Positions 46,635 to 55,992 of a DNA stretch of 64,000 nt are shown here, in pieces (positions within the stretch are counted from its first letter, which is position 1; the number at the start of each line of letters is the position of its first letter). This DNA is from Microbacterium sp. AG238 (GTDB taxonomy: Bacteria > Actinomycetota > Actinomycetes > Actinomycetales > Microbacteriaceae): the NCBI RefSeq assembly GCF_003610405.1, contig NZ_RAQC01000001.1, forward strand, positions 496,001 through 560,000. Direction: 5' to 3'. Under the pieces are notes generated by a model. That model had not been told where the DNA came from and did no database searches. It was given only the letters and a program-made list of their open reading frames with translations. Made by a program: the position numbers and the translations under genes.

Positions 46635-47687
46635 GTGTCGCACACCCTCCTGCCCACCTCCACCGTCGGCAGCCTTCCCAAGCCGTCATGGCTGGCCAAG
46701 CCCGAGGTGTTGTGGTCGCCGTGGGAACTGACCGGCAACACGCTGACGGAAGGCAGACGCGACGCCCTGCGCGTCGCGGTCCACGAGCAGGAACGCCGCG
46801 GGCTCGACATCATCAGCGACGGCGAACAGACGCGTCAGCACTTCGTCACCACGTTCATCGAGCACCTCGACGGTGTCGACTTCGAGCGACGCGAGACGGT
46901 GCGCATCCGCGACCGCTACGACGCGAGCGTCCCCACGGTCATCGGCGCCGTCAGCCGCCGCCAGCCAGTCTTCATCGACGACGCGGTCTTCCTCCGCCAG
47001 CAGACCGATCGGCCCATCAAGTGGGCGCTCCCGGGCCCCATGACCATGATCGACACGCTGGCCGATCATCACTACCGCAGCCGCGAGAAGCTCGCGTGGG
47101 AGTTCGCCACGATCCTCAATCAGGAGGCCCGCGAGCTCGAGGCCGCCGGCGTCGACATCATCCAGTTCGATGAGCCGGCGTTCAACGTGTTCTTCGACGA
47201 GATGAAGGACTGGGGCATCGCCGCGCTCGAGCGAGCAGCCGAGGGCCTGCGCGCCGAGACGGTGGTGCACATCTGCTACGGCTACGGCATCACGGCGAAC
47301 AACGAGTGGAAGGCGACACTGGGGCCCGAGTGGCGGCAGTACGAGGAGTCGTTCCCGCTCCTTCAGCGATCGAGCATCGACGTCATCTCGCTCGAGAGCC
47401 ACCACTCGCACGTGCCCGTCGAGCTGATCGAGCTCATCCGCGGCAAGAAGGTGATGCTCGGGGCCATCGACGTCGCGAGCCATGAGATCGAGACCCCGGA
47501 TGAGGTGGCCGACACGCTCCGCCGCGCGCTCGAGTTCGTCGACGCCGACAAGCTGATCCCCAGCACCAACTGCGGCATGGCGCCGCTTCCCCGTGCCGTC
47601 GCGTACGACAAGATCAGCGCACTGGTGGCGGGGGCAGCCGTCGTTCGGGCCGAGGTCTCCGAGCCGAGCGCGCTCGCCGTGCGCTGA
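46635..47687 (+). CDS. mesD: Core methionine synthase MesD (MetE C-terminal-like)
   Basis: 350 residues with the cobalamin-independent methionine synthase barrel only, lacking MetE's N-terminal folate half. Zinc ligands are visible in VVHICYGYG (His, Cys), ISLESHHSH (Glu) and STNCGMAPLPR (Cys). The N-terminus reads TSTVGSLPKPSWL. GTG start 15 nt after mesX, with GAAGGA upstream. Methylates homocysteine in an oxygen- and MesX-dependent way; the methyl donor is unsettled. Confidence 0.88.
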   Translation: MSHTLLPTSTVGSLPKPSWLAKPEVLWSPWELTGNTLTEGRRDALRVAVHEQERRGLDIISDGEQTRQHFVTTFIEHLDGVDFERRETVRIRDRYDASVPTVIGAVSRRQPVFIDDAVFLRQQTDRPIKWALPGPMTMIDTLADHHYRSREKLAWEFATILNQEARELEAAGVDIIQFDEPAFNVFFDEMKDWGIAALERAAEGLRAETVVHICYGYGITANNEWKATLGPEWRQYEESFPLLQRSSIDVISLESHHSHVPVELIELIRGKKVMLGAIDVASHEIETPDEVADTLRRALEFVDADKLIPSTNCGMAPLPRAVAYDKISALVAGAAVVRAEVSEPSALAVR

Positions 47688-47763
47688 CGGGTTATCCCCG
47701 GCCCGCCGCATCCCCGTCGCCCGCTCGTCGAGCGCACACTGGCGGCGGAAGGACGGTGATCCC

Positions 47764-48597
47764 GTGCTCACGATCCCCCAGGCCCTCGCCGCGCAGGCCG
47801 ACAACGGGCGGCACAAGGTCGACGGGCTGCGCTCCCACGCTCGCTTCACGATCTCGGGGATGCTCGCGGGCGCGTACATCGGCGTCGGCGTCGTACTGAT
47901 GGTCACCGCGGCCGGACCGCTTCTCGCGGCCGGCTCGGGCTGGGGCAAGCTCGTGTCGGGCCTCGTGTTCGGCGTCGCGCTGACGATCGTCGTGGTTGCG
48001 GGCGGCGAGCTCGTCACCTCGTCGATGATGACGGTTCCCCAAGCCGCGCTCATGGGAGCCGTGCCCCCTGGTCGGGCCGCCGCGGCGATCGTATGGACGT
48101 TCGGCGCAAACCTCGTCGGGTCAGTCGTGTTCGGGGCGCTGATCGTCGCATCCGGCGTTCCTCACAGCAACGCTGCGGCAGGCGCCATGCTCTCCGACAT
48201 GCTCGCGGCGAAGGCCCACGAATCGCCCCTCGAACTGTTCGTCCGCGGCATCCTGTGCAATGTCCTCGTCTGCGTCGCGATCTGGATGACGGTGCGGCTC
48301 CGCAGCGAGAGCGCTCGCATCCTCGTCGTGTTCGCAGCGATCCTCGCGTTCATCACCTCCGGCTTCGAGCACGTCGTGGCGAACATGACGACGTTCACGA
48401 TCGGTCTGCTGTCCAGTGACCCGTCGGCCTCGGTCGGCGGCTTCGCGCTCAATCTCCTGCTCGTCGGCGCCGGGAACCTCGTCGGCGGTGGTCTCGTCGT
48501 CGGGGCGGGGTACTGGTTCATCGGCGGCTCACCGCGACTCGCTGACGCGTCAGCGAACGTCCCGAACTCCGGACTCAGGAGCTCCATCGCGCGATAG
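47764..48597 (+). CDS. Formate/nitrite transporter (FNT) family channel
   Basis: 277 residues with six predicted helices. FNT marks: GMLAGAYIGVG in helix 1, GGELVTSSMM in the first half-helix loop, and SGFEHVVANM in the second repeat with its central histidine. GTG 47764 is chosen, AAGGA about 14 nt upstream. Transports formate, nitrite or a similar anion; no nitrite reductase is nearby. It follows mesD by 76 nt in the same direction. Confidence 0.86.
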   Translation: MLTIPQALAAQADNGRHKVDGLRSHARFTISGMLAGAYIGVGVVLMVTAAGPLLAAGSGWGKLVSGLVFGVALTIVVVAGGELVTSSMMTVPQAALMGAVPPGRAAAAIVWTFGANLVGSVVFGALIVASGVPHSNAAAGAMLSDMLAAKAHESPLELFVRGILCNVLVCVAIWMTVRLRSESARILVVFAAILAFITSGFEHVVANMTTFTIGLLSSDPSASVGGFALNLLLVGAGNLVGGGLVVGAGYWFIGGSPRLADASANVPNSGLRSSIAR

Positions 48598-48703
48598 GTG
48601 GGCCCGAGCGGCCATGCGCGCCGCGACCGCCCCATCGTCTCGGCGAATTCGGGGGTTATCCGGACGGATTCGCTTATCGCTGACGCCTAGACTGAACCCG
48701 TCC

Positions 48704-48785
48704 GCGGGAGTGGTGGAATTGGCAGACACGCAGGATTTAGGTTCCTGTGCCTCACGGCGTGTGGGTTCAAGTCCCACCTTCCGCA
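48704..48785 (+). tRNA. tRNA-Leu (anticodon TAG)
   Basis: 82-nt type II tRNA with acceptor GCGGGAG/CTTCCGC, anticodon arm CAGGATTTAGGTTCCTG (TAG), a long variable arm, and GGTTCAAGTCC T arm. CCA is not encoded. A TAGACT box at 48688-48693 is a plausible -10. Confidence 0.96.
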
Positions 48786-48836
48786 CGGATCGGGCGTTCG
48801 CCCGCCCTCGCGTCATCCTCTCCCGACGGGAAACTC

Positions 48837-49655
48837 GTGCATCAGATCGCCCTCATCCCCTGGCTCGACCCCGCCACCATCATCAGCGCGGCAGGCCCGT
48901 GGGCTCTGCTCGTGGTGTGTTTCATCATCTTCGCCGAGACAGGTCTGCTCGTCGGCTTCCTGCTCCCCGGCGACACGCTTCTGATCATGGCGGGTCTGCT
49001 GTCGAACCCCGTCACCCACGCTCCCCACGGCGTCTTCGGCATCAACGTCTGGGTCGTGGGTCTGCTGATCGGGTTCTCCGCGTTCCTCGGCGGTGAGGTG
49101 GGCTACATCATCGGACGCAAGGGCGGCCCCGCCGTCTTCGAACGCAAAGAGTCCGGTCTGTTCAGCCGCCGCAACGTGGAGCGGACCAACGCCTTCTTCG
49201 AGCGTTACGGCGGCGTCACCGTCATCCTGGCCCGCTTCGTGCCCATCGTCCGGACCTTCGCGCCCGTCGCCGCCGGCGTCGGGAAGATGGCGTGGCACCG
49301 CTATTCGCTCTACAACCTGATCGGCGCCGTGATCTGGGGCTTCGGCCTGACGGTGATCGGCTACCTCGTCAGCCTCATTCCCGGTGTCGGCGAGTTCGTC
49401 GCGAAGTACATCGACGTCATCCTGCTCGCCGCGGTCGTCGGCACCGTCGTCTTCATCGTGTGGCACTACTTCGCCGAGAAGCGCAAGGCGAAGAAGGAGA
49501 TGGCCGCCGGGCCCGACCAGTACACCGATGCCGCCGAGGCACGCGAGCTCGTGCTCGACCCGGAGGTCTTTCACGAGCACGGTCACACCCACCCGCACCG
49601 CTCCGAGGCCGCGCCGGCGGACGCCGACCGAGGCCACGAGCCGCCGCGGAGCTGA
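48837..49655 (+). CDS. DedA-family membrane protein
   Basis: 272 residues, DedA/VTT (SNARE-associated) fold. Signatures: ETGLLVGFLLPGDTLLI, GGEVGYIIGRKGG and ARFVPIVRTFAPVAAGVGKM. These proteins flip or recycle polyprenyl-phosphate and phospholipids in other bacteria. A His-rich tail (FHEHGHTHPHRS) ends the protein. The GTG at 48837 is the best start; translation from inside tRNA-Leu is rejected. Confidence 0.9.
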   Translation: MHQIALIPWLDPATIISAAGPWALLVVCFIIFAETGLLVGFLLPGDTLLIMAGLLSNPVTHAPHGVFGINVWVVGLLIGFSAFLGGEVGYIIGRKGGPAVFERKESGLFSRRNVERTNAFFERYGGVTVILARFVPIVRTFAPVAAGVGKMAWHRYSLYNLIGAVIWGFGLTVIGYLVSLIPGVGEFVAKYIDVILLAAVVGTVVFIVWHYFAEKRKAKKEMAAGPDQYTDAAEARELVLDPEVFHEHGHTHPHRSEAAPADADRGHEPPRS

Positions 49656-50633
49656 TCAGGAGGCTTTCGCGCTCTTCTTCGCGGGAGTCTTCTTGTCGGC
49701 CGTCTTCTTCTCGGCCCCCCGCTTCGCGGGCGCCTTCTCGTCCACGTCCTTCTTCGCTGCGCCCTTCGTGGTGGTCTTCTTCGCGTTCGTCTGGGTGCTG
49801 GCGTGCCCCCCGTCGCCACCGTCCGACGTCTTCGACCCGCCGCTGCGCGCCGCGCGGCTGCGCTCGACGCTCGCCCGCAGCGCCTCCATCAGGTCGATGA
49901 CCTCGCCGCCCTCCTTCTCGGCCTTCTCACCGAACGTCTCCGACGTGTCGAGGGCGTCGCCCTTCTCGAGCTTCGCGTCGATGAGGGTCCGCAGCTCCTC
50001 CTGATACTCGTCCGTGAACGCCTCGGGATCGAAGTCGCTCGAAAAGCTCTCCACGAGGGACGCCGACATCTCGAGCTCCTTCGCCGAGATGCGCACCGAC
50101 TCATCGAGCGCGGGGAACGCCGCCTCCCGGACTTCGTCGGCCCACAGGAGGGTCTGCAGCACGAGGACCTCACCTCGAACGCGAAGCGCGGCGAGCCGCG
50201 TCTTCTGCCGCAACGAGAACCGTACGATCGCGGTCCGATCGGTCTGTTCGAGGGTCTTCCGCAGGAGCACGTACGACTTCGGCGACGACGAATCCGGCTC
50301 GAGGTAGTACGCCTTGTCGAGGGTGAGCAGATCGATCTGCTCACTCGGCACGAACTCCACCACATCGATCTCGCGGCTGCGCTCGGAGGGCAATGATGCC
50401 AGGTCGTCCTTCGTGAGCACGACCGTCTGCTCGCCGTCGTCGTAGGCGCGATCGATGTCGGCGTAGGGAACGACCTCGCCGTCGATCTCGCAGATGCGCT
50501 GGTACCGGATGCGTCCGCCGTCGGCGTTGTGAACCTGATGCAACGGAACGTCGTGATCCTCGGTGGCCGAGTAGACCTTCACCGGCACATTGACGAGCCC
50601 GAAGGTGAGGGCGCCTTTCCAGATCGATCTCAT
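49656..50633 (-). CDS. ku: DNA end-binding protein Ku
   Basis: Binds DNA double-strand ends and recruits LigD in non-homologous end joining. 325 residues: Ku core from the canonical MRSIWKGALTFGLVNVPVKV to about residue 255, then a Lys/Ala/Thr-rich tail (about 270-325) with repeated AKK, histone H1-like, which aids DNA binding in related proteins. Divergent from ligD. No ribosome site precedes the ATG. Confidence 0.96.
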   Translation of the reverse strand: MRSIWKGALTFGLVNVPVKVYSATEDHDVPLHQVHNADGGRIRYQRICEIDGEVVPYADIDRAYDDGEQTVVLTKDDLASLPSERSREIDVVEFVPSEQIDLLTLDKAYYLEPDSSSPKSYVLLRKTLEQTDRTAIVRFSLRQKTRLAALRVRGEVLVLQTLLWADEVREAAFPALDESVRISAKELEMSASLVESFSSDFDPEAFTDEYQEELRTLIDAKLEKGDALDTSETFGEKAEKEGGEVIDLMEALRASVERSRAARSGGSKTSDGGDGGHASTQTNAKKTTTKGAAKKDVDEKAPAKRGAEKKTADKKTPAKKSAKAS

Positions 50634-50682
50634 GGAGGAAGTACACACCGCAACCCCTCGCCGACGCCAGCGGCTGGCGCAA

Positions 50683-50688
50683 TACCCT
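50683..50688 (+). promoter_or_regulatory. Putative -10 box of ligD
   Basis: TACCCT lies 6 nt before the ligD ATG in the 61-bp ku-ligD gap. Confidence 0.5.
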
Positions 50689-50694
50689 GTCGGC

Positions 50695-53133
50695 ATGGCA
50701 GGAGAGCAGACGGTGCAGGTCGACGGCCGCCGGCTGCGCCTGTCGAACCTCGACAAGGTGCTCTACCCGCGGACCGGGACGACGAAGGGCGAGGTGATCG
50801 ACTACTTCTCGCGCATCGCGCCCTTGATGCTGCCGCACCTCGACCGGCGTCCGGTGACGCGCAAGCGCTGGCCCGAGGGCGTCGACCAGCCCGACTTCTT
50901 CGCGAAAGACCTCGAACGCGGCGCCCCCTCGTGGCTCCCCCGCATGCCCATCGACCACTCCACCGGCGCGAAGGACTATCCGCTCGTCGAGGAGGTGGCA
51001 GCGCTGGTCTACCTCGCGCAGGTCGCGAGCCTCGAACTGCACGTCCCCCAGTGGCGCTTCACCGACGCGGGCGAGCGCGGTGCACCCGACCGACTCGTCC
51101 TCGATCTCGATCCGGGGCCGGGAGTCGGCCTGGCCGAATGCGCCGAGGTCGCGCGGTGGGTGCGCAGCATCCTGTCGGACATGGGAATGGAGCTGTTTCC
51201 CGTGACGAGCGGCAGTAAGGGCATCCATCTGTATGCCCCGCTCGCCGCCGCGCAGACGAGCGAACAGGCCTCGGCTTTCGCGAAAGAGCTCGCCCGGGCC
51301 CTCGAAGCCGACCACCCCGACCTCGTCATCAGTCAGATGAACCGCAGCGCCCGCGCCGGCAAGGTCTTCCTCGACTGGAGCCAGAACAACGGCTCGAAGA
51401 CCACCATCGCGCCCTACTCGCTCCGCGGGCGAGACGAACCCACGGTCGCTGCACCACGCACATGGGACGAGCTCGAAGACCCGTCCCTTCGTCACCTGCG
51501 CTTCGACGAGGTTCTCGAGCGCGCCGTCGACCTCGGCGACCCACTGGCGCCGCTCGCGCCCCGTCGCACCGCGCCGCTAGCGCCCTACCTCGCGAAAAGG
51601 TCGGCGGAGCGAACACCCGAGCCCATGCCCGACGCCGTGTCGGTCGCGGCAGGCGGTGTCTCCGGCGCCGGTGCCGCGGGCAGGCCGAGGTTCGTCATCC
51701 AGGAGCATCACGCGCGACGCCTGCACTACGACCTGCGCCTGGAACGGGACGGCGTGCTGGTCAGCTGGGCGGTGCCCCGCGGCATCCCCGAGACGACCGA
51801 GCGCAATCATCTCGCCGTGATGACCGAACCCCACCCCATGGAGTACCTGAGCTTCCACGGCGAGATTCCCCCCGGCGAGTACGGCGCGGGAACGATGACG
51901 ATCTGGGACACCGGCGTCTACGACCTCGAGAAGTGGCGTGACGACGAGATCATCATCACACTCCACGGCACGCCCGGCGGAGCCGCTTCCGACGCTCGCC
52001 TCGTTCTTATCCGCACCGGCGGATCGGGTGAGAAGTCGCAGTGGCTGCTGCACCGAATGAAGACAGGGGCCACGAGCGTGACGGCGGGTTCCAAACTGCC
52101 CGCGGCATCCGGCCTGTCAGACGCCGAGGACCAAGAGACCGCCTCGGACGCGACCGGCTCGCCGGCTCCGATGCTGGCCGTCTCGTCATCTCCGGGAACC
52201 GCGCGAGCGACGGCGGAGCGGTGGGGGCCGTGGGTCGAGTTCAAATGGGACGGTGTTCGGGCGATCGCGCACTGGGACGGCGAGCGGATGCGGCTGCGCG
52301 CGCGCAGCGGCACCGACATCACGTCCCGCTATCCCGAACTCACGGGCGACGACGCGGATCTCGGACTCGGTGACACACCTCTCGTGCTCGACGGTGAGAT
52401 CGTCGCGCTTGACGAGTCCGGACGTCCGAGCTTTCCTCTCCTGCAGAACCGCATGCACCTGACCAAGGCGCGCGACATCGCCCGAGAGCGCGACCGCACA
52501 CCCGCGGACTTCTTCGTCTTCGACCTGCTGCAGCACGGCGACCGCGATGTGACCGCACTGCCGCTGCGCGAGCGTCGTCGGCTCCTTGAGTCCGCGGTCA
52601 GGGACGCGAAGCCGCCGCTCACGGTGCCGCCCGTGACCGACGACCTCGACGCTGCGCTGGCCACCGCCCGCGAACTCGACCTCGAGGGCGCCGTCGTGAA
52701 GGACCCGTCGTCCCGGTATCGGGTCGGTGTCCGCTCCGACGAGTGGCTCAAGGTCAAGCTCACTCGGACGCAGGACGTCATCGTCGGCGCCATCCGACCA
52801 GGCAAGGGCTCGCGCCGAGGCGGCATCGGCTCTCTGCTGCTGGGCATTCCCGACGACGACGGCTCGCTGCAGTACGCCGGTCGCGTCGGCTCGGGGTTCT
52901 CCGACGCCGAACTCGCCCGGCTCACCGCAGCCCTCGACCCGCTCCGCACCGACGAGAACCCGTTCGTCGAAATCCCCGCGGCCGACGCCTCCGACGCCCT
53001 GTGGGTGCGGCCCGAGCTCGTCGGAGAGGTCGAGTTCGCCGAGTTCACGCCCGGCGGCATCCTGCGCCACGCCCGGTGGCGGGGCCTCCGCCCCGATCGC
53101 GAGCCGGGCGACGTCCGCCGCGACGAGGGCTAG
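50695..53133 (+). CDS. ligD: Multifunctional NHEJ ligase LigD (POL-PE-LIG)
   Basis: 812 residues in the mycobacterial order. Polymerase/primase domain 1-290, with DLD metal aspartates at 137-139 and SGSKGIHLY. 3'-phosphoesterase domain about 330-465, with FVIQEHHARRLHYDLRLE. ATP-dependent ligase domain about 495-812, with the adenylated Lys 517 in FKWDG and EGAVVKDPSSRY plus LKVKLTR. It should fill, process and seal broken ends held by Ku. ATG 50695 gives a normal N-terminus. Confidence 0.96.
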   Translation: MAGEQTVQVDGRRLRLSNLDKVLYPRTGTTKGEVIDYFSRIAPLMLPHLDRRPVTRKRWPEGVDQPDFFAKDLERGAPSWLPRMPIDHSTGAKDYPLVEEVAALVYLAQVASLELHVPQWRFTDAGERGAPDRLVLDLDPGPGVGLAECAEVARWVRSILSDMGMELFPVTSGSKGIHLYAPLAAAQTSEQASAFAKELARALEADHPDLVISQMNRSARAGKVFLDWSQNNGSKTTIAPYSLRGRDEPTVAAPRTWDELEDPSLRHLRFDEVLERAVDLGDPLAPLAPRRTAPLAPYLAKRSAERTPEPMPDAVSVAAGGVSGAGAAGRPRFVIQEHHARRLHYDLRLERDGVLVSWAVPRGIPETTERNHLAVMTEPHPMEYLSFHGEIPPGEYGAGTMTIWDTGVYDLEKWRDDEIIITLHGTPGGAASDARLVLIRTGGSGEKSQWLLHRMKTGATSVTAGSKLPAASGLSDAEDQETASDATGSPAPMLAVSSSPGTARATAERWGPWVEFKWDGVRAIAHWDGERMRLRARSGTDITSRYPELTGDDADLGLGDTPLVLDGEIVALDESGRPSFPLLQNRMHLTKARDIARERDRTPADFFVFDLLQHGDRDVTALPLRERRRLLESAVRDAKPPLTVPPVTDDLDAALATARELDLEGAVVKDPSSRYRVGVRSDEWLKVKLTRTQDVIVGAIRPGKGSRRGGIGSLLLGIPDDDGSLQYAGRVGSGFSDAELARLTAALDPLRTDENPFVEIPAADASDALWVRPELVGEVEFAEFTPGGILRHARWRGLRPDREPGDVRRDEG

Positions 53134-53171
53134 CCCTCCCGACGGTTCGGGTGGGCTCTGGTGGACGTGCG

Positions 53172-53216
53172 GTGCCGTGCCGTGCCGTGCCGTGCCGGGC
53201 CGGGCCGTGCCGTGCC
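53172..53216. repeat. Tandem pentamer tract
   Basis: Nine consecutive 5-bp units: five GTGCC, two GGGCC, two GTGCC. A degenerate second tract occupies about 53290-53339. Confidence 0.85.
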
Positions 53217-53289
53217 GCCGACAGGCTGAGCCGCGCATCAGGCCACTACTCGGGCCACACGACAGCCATCAGCCTGTTGACGGGCCGTG
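53210..53289. repeat. 80-bp direct repeat, copy 1
   Basis: Contains inverted arms ACAGGCTGA (53221-53229) and TCAGCCTGT (53269-53277), so transcripts or single strands can form a hairpin. Copy 2 lies 130 bp downstream and differs at 2 of 80 positions. Confidence 0.85.
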
Positions 53290-53339
53290 ACGGGCCGTGC
53301 CGGGCCGTGACCTGCCTTGCCGTGCCCTGCCGGGCCGGG

Positions 53340-53419
53340 CCGTGCCGCCGACAGGCTGAGCCGCGCATCAGGCCACTACTCGGGCCACACGACAGTCCTC
53401 AGCCTGTTGACGGGCCGTG
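53340..53419. repeat. 80-bp direct repeat, copy 2
   Basis: Same unit with the same inverted arms at 53351-53359 and 53399-53407. The changes are in the loop side (GACAGTCCTC against GACAGCCATC). Confidence 0.85.
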
Positions 53420-53609
53420 CGAAAGCCACAGTGCCGACGGGGCACCGGGTATCGGGCACAAGGCACCGGGCAACCCCGCGAAACTAAACGCCTCACGCTT
53501 ACGGCAGGCTTGCGCCCACCCCATTGGCTTGGGCCAAGCCCGATCGTTGTTCCGTCCACAGGCTGAACGACGGCCGGAGGCCTTCCGCGCCGGTGATGCC
53601 GGGGCCCAG

Positions 53610-53675
53610 CCTGCAGACGGTGCCTGCAGACGGTGCCTGCAGACGGTGCCTGCAGACGGTGCGATGCAGACGGTG
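53610..53675. repeat. 13-bp minisatellite
   Basis: Four perfect tandem copies of CCTGCAGACGGTG followed by a 14-bp variant CGATGCAGACGGTG and a partial unit. It ends 50 bp before the rdgB stop. Confidence 0.88.
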
Positions 53676-53724
53676 CGATGCCGACTTCGGACGCGAGGCG
53701 GCGGGCGTACCGGCGAGGCCCCGC

Positions 53725-54318
53725 TCAGAGCGAGCGCAACAGCTCCGTGAGCGCGACGAAGGCTCGGGCGCGATGAGACGCCGCGTTCTTCTCCGCCGCG
53801 GACCACTGCGCGACCGTGCGCGCGGGTTCCGGCTGGCCATCCGGCACGAAGACCGGGTCGTACCCGAAGCCGCCGTCGCCGGCGGCCTCGGTCGCGAGCC
53901 GGCCCGGCCAGACACCCTCGACGACGTGCTCGGTGTCGCTGTCGACGAGGGCGATGACCGAGACGAACTGAGCCGTGCGTCGCGGGTCGGCGATGTCGGC
54001 GAGCTGATCGAGCAGCAGAGCCGTGTTGGCCGCGGCATCCTTCTTGTGGCCGGCCCAGTAGGCCGAGAAGGCACCGGGTGCTCCCCCGAGCGCATCGACG
54101 CAGATCCCCGAGTCGTCGGCAAGGGCCGGCAAGCCGGTGTGCGCCGCCGCGGCACGGGCCTTGATCAGCGCGTTCTCCGTGAAGGTGACGCCGTCCTCGA
54201 CGGGCTCCGGCCCGTCGTACCCGATGACCTCCAGGTCGGGGCGGACGGCGGCGACGATCGCGTGGAACTCCTCGACCTTGTGCGGGTTGTGAGTCGCCAG
54301 GACGATACGGCCGGTCAT
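53725..54318 (-). CDS. rdgB: Non-canonical purine NTP pyrophosphatase (RdgB/HAM1)
   Basis: Hydrolyses dITP, XTP and related nucleotides to monophosphates. 197 residues. N-terminal [46 protein letters not shown] core (read in pieces about 48-80) and FGYDPVFVP near the end. Overlaps rph by ATGA. Confidence 0.95.
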   Translation of the reverse strand: MTGRIVLATHNPHKVEEFHAIVAAVRPDLEVIGYDGPEPVEDGVTFTENALIKARAAAAHTGLPALADDSGICVDALGGAPGAFSAYWAGHKKDAAANTALLLDQLADIADPRRTAQFVSVIALVDSDTEHVVEGVWPGRLATEAAGDGGFGYDPVFVPDGQPEPARTVAQWSAAEKNAASHRARAFVALTELLRSL

Positions 54319-55046
54319 GCCAGCGTCGCCGCCTGGATGTCGCGCAGCTGCGCGCAGCCGTTCACGCCGAGCTCGAGCAGCGCGTCGAGCTCGCGCTTGT
54401 CGAAGGGCGCCCCCTCAGCGGTGCCCTGCACCTCGACGAAGAGCCCCCGACCCGTGACCACGACGTTCATGTCGGTCTCGGCTCGGACATCCTCGACGTA
54501 CGCGAGATCGAGCATCGGCGTGCCGTCGATGATCCCCACCGACACCGCCGACACCGAGTCGACCAGCGGCACGGAGCGCTGCGCGATAAACTTCTGCGAC
54601 CGGCCCCACTCGATCGCGTCGGCCAGCGCCACGTACGCTCCGGTGATCGCTGCGGTGCGCGTGCCGCCGTCGGCCTGCAGGACGTCGCAGTCGATGACGA
54701 TCGTGTTCTCACCGAGCGCCTTGGTGTCGACGACAGCACGCAAAGCGCGACCGATCAGGCGCGAGATCTCGTGCGTCCGACCACCGACCTTGCCCTTGAT
54801 CGACTCGCGGTCGTTCCGGCTGTTCGTCGCGCGCGGGAGCATAGCGTACTCCGCCGTGACCCACCCCTTGCCCTTGCCGGTGAGCCAGCGCGGCACCCCG
54901 TTGGTGAACGAGGCGGTGCACAGCACCTTCGTGCCGCCGAAGCTCACGAGAGCCGATCCCTCGGCGTGGGCGCTCCAGCCCCGCTCGATGGTCACGGTGC
55001 GGAGCTGGTCGGCGGTGCGGCCGTCGGCGCGCAGGGAATCGGTCAT
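54315..55046 (-). CDS. rph: Ribonuclease PH
   Basis: Phosphorolytic 3' exonuclease trimming tRNA precursors. 243 residues. N-terminal [19 protein letters not shown], substrate blocks [19 protein letters not shown] and [23 protein letters not shown] 55046 is supported by homology-like N-terminus; an upstream longer frame runs into murI. rph-rdgB coupling is typical of actinobacteria. Confidence 0.96.
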   Translation of the reverse strand: MTDSLRADGRTADQLRTVTIERGWSAHAEGSALVSFGGTKVLCTASFTNGVPRWLTGKGKGWVTAEYAMLPRATNSRNDRESIKGKVGGRTHEISRLIGRALRAVVDTKALGENTIVIDCDVLQADGGTRTAAITGAYVALADAIEWGRSQKFIAQRSVPLVDSVSAVSVGIIDGTPMLDLAYVEDVRAETDMNVVVTGRGLFVEVQGTAEGAPFDKRELDALLELGVNGCAQLRDIQAATLA

Positions 55047-55077
55047 GAAGAGTCTCCGATCGGAGGGCGGGTGAGGG

Positions 55078-55920
55078 TCAGGATGCGGGCGGAGCGAGCT
55101 TCGGCAAGACGATGGCGCCCGTCTGGACCAGACGCACCGACGGCACGCCTCGGCCCATGAGCCGGTCGGCGAGGTCGAGGAAGTCGTCGCCGGAATCGCC
55201 CGTCGCCTCGTAGACATGACGAGGCACGGCGTCGTCGTTCGCGAGGAGACCGCCGGACACGAGCTGCCGGTAGACGTCCTTCGCCGTCTCGGAGTCGCTC
55301 GAGACCAGGGCGACGTCGGGTCCCATGACGTAACTGATCGCGCCCTCGAGGAACGGGTAGTGGGTGCAACCGAGGACGAGGGTGTCGACGCCCGCTTCGC
55401 GCAGCGGCGCGAGGTAGTCCTCGGCGACCGCCAGCACTTCGGGTGACTGGGTGATGCCGGCCTCGACGAACTCGACGAACCGGGGGCAGGATGCCGCGAA
55501 GACCTCGAGACGCTCGTTCACTTCGAGCATGTCCTGGTAGGCGCGCGACGCGATCGTGCCGACCGTGCCGATGACGCCGATGCGACCGTTGCGGGTGGTG
55601 GAGATCGCGGCGCGGACCGCGGGGTTGATGACCTCGACCACCGGCACGTCGTAACGCTCACGTGCGTCGCGGAGCAGCGCTGCGGAGGCGGTGTTGCACG
55701 CGATGACGAGCATCTTCACGCCCTCGTCGACGAGCGTGTCGAGCACCTCCAGTCCGTAGCGACGGACGTCGGCGATGGGCTTGGGCCCGTAGGGCGAGTG
55801 GGCCGTGTCACCGATGTAGAGCAGCGACTCGCGGGGCAGGAGCTGCGAGATCGCCCGCGCCACAGTGAGCCCGCCGACACCCGAGTCGAAGATTCCGATG
55901 GGCGCGTCGTTCACGATCAT
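55078..55920 (-). CDS. murI: Glutamate racemase
   Basis: Makes D-glutamate for peptidoglycan. 280 residues. Catalytic cysteines lie in [11 protein letters not shown] and [12 protein letters not shown]; the N-terminus is [17 protein letters not shown] 55920 is given, but a GTG three codons in (55914, MNDAPIG) is as likely because TAGGCT at 55923-55928 sits only 2 nt from the ATG. First gene of murI-rph-rdgB; divergent from pncB. Confidence 0.95.
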   Translation of the reverse strand: MIVNDAPIGIFDSGVGGLTVARAISQLLPRESLLYIGDTAHSPYGPKPIADVRRYGLEVLDTLVDEGVKMLVIACNTASAALLRDARERYDVPVVEVINPAVRAAISTTRNGRIGVIGTVGTIASRAYQDMLEVNERLEVFAASCPRFVEFVEAGITQSPEVLAVAEDYLAPLREAGVDTLVLGCTHYPFLEGAISYVMGPDVALVSSDSETAKDVYRQLVSGGLLANDDAVPRHVYEATGDSGDDFLDLADRLMGRGVPSVRLVQTGAIVLPKLAPPAS

Positions 55921-55979
55921 CGAGCCTACCTGGCGTCGCGGCCGCGGCATCCCGTGACGGTGACGGAATGCCGCGTCGC

Positions 55980-55985
55980 TACAGT
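55980..55985 (+). promoter_or_regulatory. Putative -10 box of pncB
   Basis: TACAGT lies 7 nt before the pncB ATG; no ribosome site, so leaderless initiation is likely. Confidence 0.5.
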
Positions 55986-55992
55986 GGCACTC

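Larger units (their letters stand above)
53134..53724. other. Repeat-rich intergenic region between ligD and rdgB
   Basis: No gene is supported. It holds pentamer GTGCC/GGGCC tracts, two 80-bp direct repeats with hairpin potential, a third partial motif (ACAGGCTGA at 53557), and a 13-bp tandem repeat. The two flanking genes converge on it. Confidence 0.8.

Noticed and set aside
53134..53724. CRISPR array in the repeat region
   Set aside because: Only two long units, no uniform spacers, no cas genes; the rest are short tandem repeats.
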